Assembly (NCBI GenBank): GCA_049366815.1
Contig: JBMNCO010000068.1
Location: 44,435 to 108,434, forward strand
Length of the DNA stretch: 64,000 bases
Source of the DNA: CAYNYM01 sp049366815
Lineage (GTDB): Bacteria > Desulfobacterota > DSM-4660 > Desulfatiglandales > HGW-15
Reading direction: 5' to 3'
Both the position numbers and the translations under genes were made by a program. The notes under the pieces were generated by a model. That model was given only the letters and a program-made list of their open reading frames with translations. It was not told the DNA's origin and ran no database searches. Positions 60,062 to 64,000 of the stretch are shown in pieces. Each line of letters starts with the position of its first letter. Position 1 is the first letter of the stretch.

Positions 60062-61042
60062 ATGGCACAAGGAGTGATGGCAATCGCTGAACAAAGAGAC
60101 GGAGAAATCCGTAAAGTATCTTATGAAATGGTGAGTGAAGCAAAGCGTCTTGCAGATGCACTCGGGCAGCAGGTCACGGCTGTTCTGCTCGGGGCCAATG
60201 TAAAAGAAAAGGCCGCCGCCCTGGCGCATTACGGTGCAGACAAGGTCGTGGTCGCCGATGATCCGAGGCTGGAGCCCTATACAACGGACGCCCATACCGG
60301 CGTGCTCGCCGATCTGATTAAATCCGAAGATCCTCAAATCGTAATCATGGGTGCATCTGTGCAGGGAAAAGACCTTGCAGCGCGCCTCTCCGCACGTCTC
60401 GGCACCGGGATGGCCCAGGATTGCACGGCCTTTTCAATCGAAGGCGGCAATCTCGTGGCCATCAGACCCATTTATGCAGGCAAGGCCTATGCCAAGGTGA
60501 CTTACAGCAACACACCACAAATGGCCACGGCCAGACCGAACGTCATGAAACTCAATGAACCGGATACGTCCAAATCCGCCGAAGTCGTCGATGCGGCCAT
60601 CTCCCTGGATGACAGTGCGCTGAAAACCAAGGTCGTTGAGGTCGTGAGGGATGAAAGCGGAAAGGTCGACCTGACCGAAGCGGACAGGATTGTTTCAGGT
60701 GGACGCGGCCTGAAAGGCCCGGAGGGATTTAAGGTCCTGGAAGACCTTGCCGCCGTGCTGGGAGCCACCGTGGGGGCCTCCCGCTCTGCCGTCGACGCGG
60801 GTTGGAGAGACCAAACCGATCAGGTTGGGCAGACAGGCAAAGTGGTCTCACCGAATCTTTACATTGCATGCGGTATTTCAGGAGCGATTCAGCACCTGGC
60901 GGGCATGAGCACCTCGAAGGTCATCGTGGCCATCAATAAGGATCCCGATGCACCCATCTTCCAGAAATCCGATTACGGTGTCGTGGACGACCTGTTTAAC
61001 GTGGTCCCCGCTCTGACCGAGGAAGTCAAGAAATACGCATAA
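60062..61042 (+). CDS. etfA: Electron transfer flavoprotein alpha subunit
   Basis: A 326-residue EtfA. The C-terminal FAD domain is clear: SGGRGLKGPEGFKVLEDLA, VGASRSAVDAGW, QVGQTGKVVSPNLYIACGISGAIQHLAGM and NKDPDAPIFQKSDYGVVDDL. It follows etfB by 122 bases and is ended by a strong terminator. Whether it is a bifurcating ETF cannot be told without EtfB/AMP-versus-FAD analysis. Confidence 0.97.
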   Translation: MAQGVMAIAEQRDGEIRKVSYEMVSEAKRLADALGQQVTAVLLGANVKEKAAALAHYGADKVVVADDPRLEPYTTDAHTGVLADLIKSEDPQIVIMGASVQGKDLAARLSARLGTGMAQDCTAFSIEGGNLVAIRPIYAGKAYAKVTYSNTPQMATARPNVMKLNEPDTSKSAEVVDAAISLDDSALKTKVVEVVRDESGKVDLTEADRIVSGGRGLKGPEGFKVLEDLAAVLGATVGASRSAVDAGWRDQTDQVGQTGKVVSPNLYIACGISGAIQHLAGMSTSKVIVAINKDPDAPIFQKSDYGVVDDLFNVVPALTEEVKKYA

Positions 61043-61073
61043 TTCGATAGGATCAACGATTCACCTGAGGGTA

Positions 61074-61100
61074 GGGCGGGCACTATGCCCGCCCTTTTTT
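61074..61100 (+). terminator. Intrinsic terminator of etfBA
   Basis: GGGCGGGCA (61074-61082) and TGCCCGCCC (61086-61094) form a perfect 9-bp stem with a 3-base loop followed by six T residues. Confidence 0.95.
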
Positions 61101-61195
61101 CTCTTTCTCTGCCGCCCTCATATCCAGAATTATCTATCCTGGCCTGAAAAGGGGCGGGATCACGCCTTCGACATATCACCCGGGAATCTATCCCA

Positions 61196-61945
61196 TTAGA
61201 GCAACCCCAAAAAGTCTTCCAGGGTAAGCGCTTCCAACTCCCGGGCGGCCTCTGTCCTGCCCACGGGAAGCTCGATCAGAGATTCCTTTGAGGCAGGGTG
61301 GATGAGATGACCCAGGGTATCATCGTTGGGTTTTTCGAGCCAGGCGCTCACCAGCAATACAGGCGCCCTCACCTCTTCGAGTTCCTCCCACATGGCCTCA
61401 GCCATCTGTTTTGGGGTGCCGGAGGCCAAATGTGGCGACGTAAAATACCGATCCAGTAAGACCGCCACAGGCACATGGGTCTCCTTCTCAATAAGCTGCT
61501 GCAGTTTCTGCAGATAGGCCTTCTCGTACACCTCAGGAGTCATTCCCTCCTTTTCGAAATCCTGTTCAACCATGACGCCGTATTTCAAGCGCAACGATTG
61601 AACTCCGCCAAGGACATCTGGACACCAGATGTTGTAAAGGGGGAAATCCTTCTCTCCTTGATCTGGTTCCTTTGAAGCATACCTATGTTCAAACGGTCCC
61701 TCGGTGAATCCCGAGAGCGTGAGGCCCTGGATAGGATCGCTCGGCCATGAGGAACCTTGACCGGCGCCGGCAACCTGCGATTCCGGCCAATCCGTCCCTT
61801 CGTAAGGCCCGATAAGCTCTATAAGAGTACCCGGTTTCAGCGGATGGAACAGGCCGTCCCTCGTCGTAAAGCCTATTTCGTGATGCCCACAGCGTGGACA
61901 GGTCCTTGATGTTATAATACCCTTCATTTCCATATGATTACCCAT
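61196..61945 (-). CDS. Uncharacterised protein with N-terminal zinc-ribbon half
   Basis: A 249-residue protein not recognised. It begins with CPRCGHHEIGFTT (Cys16, Cys19), half of a zinc ribbon, then a short beta-rich segment (residues 25-50: GTLIELIGPYEG) and a charged, mostly helical C-terminal part with VPVAVLLDRYFTSP and APVLLVSAWLE. A cytosolic location is likely. The start lacks a clear ribosome site; Met5 or Met7 could also serve. It converges on etfA. Confidence 0.65.
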   Translation of the reverse strand: MGNHMEMKGIITSRTCPRCGHHEIGFTTRDGLFHPLKPGTLIELIGPYEGTDWPESQVAGAGQGSSWPSDPIQGLTLSGFTEGPFEHRYASKEPDQGEKDFPLYNIWCPDVLGGVQSLRLKYGVMVEQDFEKEGMTPEVYEKAYLQKLQQLIEKETHVPVAVLLDRYFTSPHLASGTPKQMAEAMWEELEEVRAPVLLVSAWLEKPNDDTLGHLIHPASKESLIELPVGRTEAARELEALTLEDFLGLL

Positions 61946-62116
61946 ACTAAATTAATTTTGTTTATTGGAATGGAAAGCCATGCCTGGAATACAGTCCCTT
62001 TTTGAGTCCCTAGCAATTATCCGACCCTCATGTCAAGAACCTTTACGACGGAAGAAAGATATGTGCTGCATTTCAAAAATTTCTCCTATCATTATCATTA
62101 TGATCCAAGAAATTGA

Positions 62117-62144
62117 TTGACAAAAACCAATATTTTAATAGACT
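62117..62144 (+). promoter_or_regulatory. Promoter of tRNA-Met
   Basis: TTGACA (62117-62122), 16-base spacer and TAGACT (62139-62144), with the tRNA beginning 12 bases later. Confidence 0.65.
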
Positions 62145-62155
62145 ACAGGTTTTAT

Positions 62156-62232
62156 GGCGGTGTAGCTCAGTTGGTCAGAGCATGCGGCTCATATCCGCAG
62201 AGTCACTGGTTCGAGTCCAGTCACCGCCACCA
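62156..62232 (+). tRNA. tRNA-Met (anticodon CAT)
   Basis: Acceptor GGCGGTG pairs with CACCGCC, D arm AGCTCAGTTGGTCAGAGC, anticodon stem TGCGG/CCGCA with loop CTCATAT, T arm ACTGGTTCGAGTCCAGT, and encoded CCA. The paired first base shows it is not the initiator. It is probably elongator Met; an Ile2 tRNA with modified CAT cannot be fully excluded. Confidence 0.92.
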
Positions 62233-62306
62233 TATAAACGCATCCTCGGTATTGACATTCAACAAGGGAATCTTAATTTATTTCATCAAATCCCAATCGG
62301 GGCGCG

Positions 62307-62843
62307 ATGCCGATGAACCTTTTGCCCTTTGACAGCGACGCCTTGAGAACTGTCGGTCAGGCACATGATATTGCAGAAGACAGGCTAGCGGATTTTTATA
62401 AATTTTCCATTGGCCAATGGAAGAGGCATCGCTATGATGTAAAGACCCTTCACGAATTAAAGAGCGAAGAGATCACATCCAACGCCTTTGCATTACTTAA
62501 CCGGTATGGACGGGTAAAGGGTGATTTTGAATTAAAGACAAGAGACTGGGATTTTTACTTTATCTGCATCCAAGATCACGAAATTCGAAAGGCACTCAAA
62601 AGCGATCGCAATCTCAAGCTGTTGCCTCTCCTTGTTTATGTATTGACACACGAACTGGTACACATCGTGAGGTTTTGTAACTTTTCCCAGAGGTTCGAGG
62701 CACCTGCGCGGGGAAGGGCGGAAGAGGAGCGGGTGGTTCACGAAATCACCCACAAAATTCTTGAGAGTCTGCCCTTATCCGAACTTGATTATGTTCTCGC
62801 ATCCTATGAGGGACACAGGATGTGTCGGACGACGTTTTCATAG
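62307..62843 (+). CDS. Uncharacterised protein with HExxH zinc-protease-like motif
   Basis: A 178-residue protein not matched to a named family. Residues 115-119 are HELVH in a hydrophobic helix (LLPLLVYVLTHELVHIVRF), the usual zinc-binding sequence of metallopeptidases; a glutamate cluster follows at 139-141, and a second HEITH is at 145-149. No signal peptide is seen. The start ATG (62307) has GGGG upstream; the ATG two codons on is the alternative. It is 28 bases ahead of the FmdB-like gene, so they likely share an operon. Peptidase activity is only inferred from the motif. Confidence 0.65.
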   Translation: MPMNLLPFDSDALRTVGQAHDIAEDRLADFYKFSIGQWKRHRYDVKTLHELKSEEITSNAFALLNRYGRVKGDFELKTRDWDFYFICIQDHEIRKALKSDRNLKLLPLLVYVLTHELVHIVRFCNFSQRFEAPARGRAEEERVVHEITHKILESLPLSELDYVLASYEGHRMCRTTFS

Positions 62844-62871
62844 AGCTTTATTTGGTGGGAGGTCACGGGAA

Positions 62872-63183
62872 ATGCCGGTATACGAATACGAGTGTACAAA
62901 ATGTGGTCACCAGATGGAAGTCTTCCAAAAGATATCTGAGGCCCCGATTGAAAGTTGTGAATTGTGCAACGGCCAGATAAAAAAGCTGATTTCTCAAAGC
63001 TCGTTTCACCTTAAGGGAACGGGATGGTATGTGACAGATTATGCTTCCAGAAACAAAACGAGCGCGCCCACAAAGGAAACGGCTCCGGAAAAAAAGGACG
63101 CCGCTCCCAAGAGCAAAGCGGAGTCCGGAAGCAAGTCAACCAAGCAACCTTCGGGAACGGCCGTCAATAAGCCGAAAGATTGA
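62872..63183 (+). CDS. FmdB-family zinc-ribbon protein
   Basis: A 103-residue protein. It begins MPVYEYECTKCGHQMEVFQKISE and continues ESCELCNGQIKKLIS, the FmdB/regulatory zinc ribbon with two CxxC pairs, then GTGWYVTDYA, the usual end of the conserved part. A Lys/Ala/Pro-rich tail of about 40 residues follows and looks unstructured. ATG at 62872 has GGGAGG upstream; a longer in-frame start overlapping the previous gene was rejected. The role of FmdB proteins is not settled. Confidence 0.9.
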   Translation: MPVYEYECTKCGHQMEVFQKISEAPIESCELCNGQIKKLISQSSFHLKGTGWYVTDYASRNKTSAPTKETAPEKKDAAPKSKAESGSKSTKQPSGTAVNKPKD

Positions 63184-63269
63184 TATGAAGATAGAGGACA
63201 GCATGTTGCGGTTGCTGTCTGACCTCATCTAACGCGGCCTACTGACAAGGCAGAAATATTTGCAAACTC

Positions 63270-63818
63270 ATGAGAATATTTGACACCGGACGAGTCCAGG
63301 ATAAACTCATAAACAGGTTGGAAAGAAAAGAAAAGAATGAAGCTTTCCACCGGGATAGGTTTTTTAAGTTTAAATTGACGGATATCCAGAGCAGGCTGAC
63401 TCAAGCCTTGCTCATGGAAAAAATTGTCGAAACCGATAACCCTTCCGCCTTGTCTGACCTTTTGTCCAAAGGGCTCAGAAAGTTGCTCAAGCTCAATGAG
63501 TTTGACTACAAATATTTCATCGCCCCTTTGCGTGATCTTCTGCCCCGCCCCAACCCCATATCCCTCTATATGACCCAATATATCCTGGAAGTGGTCATGA
63601 ATGATCCGAGTGTGATCGATATTTACGGAACTGACCACGAGATCTACAGGGTTGTTAACGATGTCATCACTCAGATCAATATAAAATTCGAAAGAACTGA
63701 AAATGAAATTCTTGAACAACTCGCCCGCACCAAGACCCTTACCCCCGGTTCAAGGGAATACGATATAGCCTTGGAAGAGCTTTTCAGGAAAAAGCTGGGG
63801 GATCCCCAGCAATCTTGA
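63270..63818 (+). CDS. Uncharacterised 182-residue helical protein
   Basis: Not recognised. A soluble, charged, largely helical protein without signal peptide, with RVQDKLINRLERKEKNEAF at the start, LPRPNPISLYMTQYILEVVMND in the middle, and an acidic/basic C-terminal helix. It follows the FmdB-like gene by 86 bases in the same direction and may be in the same operon. The protein looks real by composition, but no function can be given. Confidence 0.7.
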   Translation: MRIFDTGRVQDKLINRLERKEKNEAFHRDRFFKFKLTDIQSRLTQALLMEKIVETDNPSALSDLLSKGLRKLLKLNEFDYKYFIAPLRDLLPRPNPISLYMTQYILEVVMNDPSVIDIYGTDHEIYRVVNDVITQINIKFERTENEILEQLARTKTLTPGSREYDIALEELFRKKLGDPQQS

Positions 63819-63976
63819 GTCGTTGCACAGGCCTCTGCATCGATTCCTCCGTCCCATGTGCGCCGCAGGTGCCGTCCGTTCCCGCTTGCCTGACCCTATT
63901 TTCTAATCTGCAGATAGATATCGGTTTTATAAGTCGTGTATTTTGATTCGCACCAGTCTGAAGAAAGGGTGACTAA

Positions 63977-64000
63977 ATGACAAGAAAATTAGCGCTTCTG
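63977..64000 (+). CDS. Start of a gene cut by the window end
   Basis: ATG at 63977 follows AAGAAAGGG by 7 bases and codes for MTRKLALL to the window edge. Lys near the start then hydrophobic residues would fit a signal peptide, but too little is seen. The gap 63819-63976 has no gene. Confidence 0.45.

Overview
The window reads as chromosomal DNA of an anaerobic Desulfobacterota (former Deltaproteobacteria) lineage, probably a sulfate-reducing or syntrophic bacterium. This is inferred from the gene families seen: ApA-reductase-like flavoprotein/ferredoxin pairs, TAXI- and DctPQM-type TRAP transporters, a molybdopterin enzyme, an EtfBA pair, diaminopimelate synthesis through DapL, and xerC-hslV-hslU order. 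No rRNA, prophage, insertion sequence or CRISPR array was found.

Layout. 1-7.8 kb: a truncated GT9 glycosyltransferase, HtpX and Lon proteases, a YiaD-like lipoprotein, a DUF374 acyltransferase and a two-domain SagB/ThcOx-type flavoprotein. 8.1-13.2 kb: a GC-rich inducible-mutagenesis cassette, lexA-imuB-dnaE2, without imuA; the lexA-imuB gap holds a large nested inverted repeat. 13.3-33 kb: an accessory catabolic region, all on the minus strand. One unit runs GntR regulator, Pht5-like decarboxylase, TAXI-TRAP receptor and permease, ferredoxin, flavoprotein, class II aldolase, second ferredoxin, second flavoprotein. A second unit runs GntR regulator, DctP, DctQ, DctM, molybdopterin oxidoreductase. 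A lone acyl/aryl-adenylate ligase follows. Together they suggest uptake and reductive or decarboxylating conversion of organic, perhaps aromatic, acids; the substrate is not known.

33.3-50.2 kb: a housekeeping block on the minus strand, transcribed xerC-hslV-hslU-argB-argD-argG-argH-(LptM-like lipoprotein)-lysA-dapF-dapA-dapB-dapL-folK-(YHS protein)-transaldolase-lytic transglycosylase-pgsA, followed by tRNA-Gly and tRNA-Cys with their own promoter and terminator. argF is absent from the arginine run. 50.6-61.1 kb: an EF-G paralogue lacking the catalytic histidine, a MogA/MoaB protein, CutA, a 1568-residue protein of unknown function, and etfBA. 61.2-64 kb: small uncharacterised genes, tRNA-Met, a putative HExxH metalloprotein, an FmdB zinc ribbon, and the first codons of a gene cut by the window end.

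Most promising for novelty: the 1568-residue protein, the paired flavoprotein/ferredoxin locus, and the imuA-less mutagenesis cassette with its nested inverted repeat.
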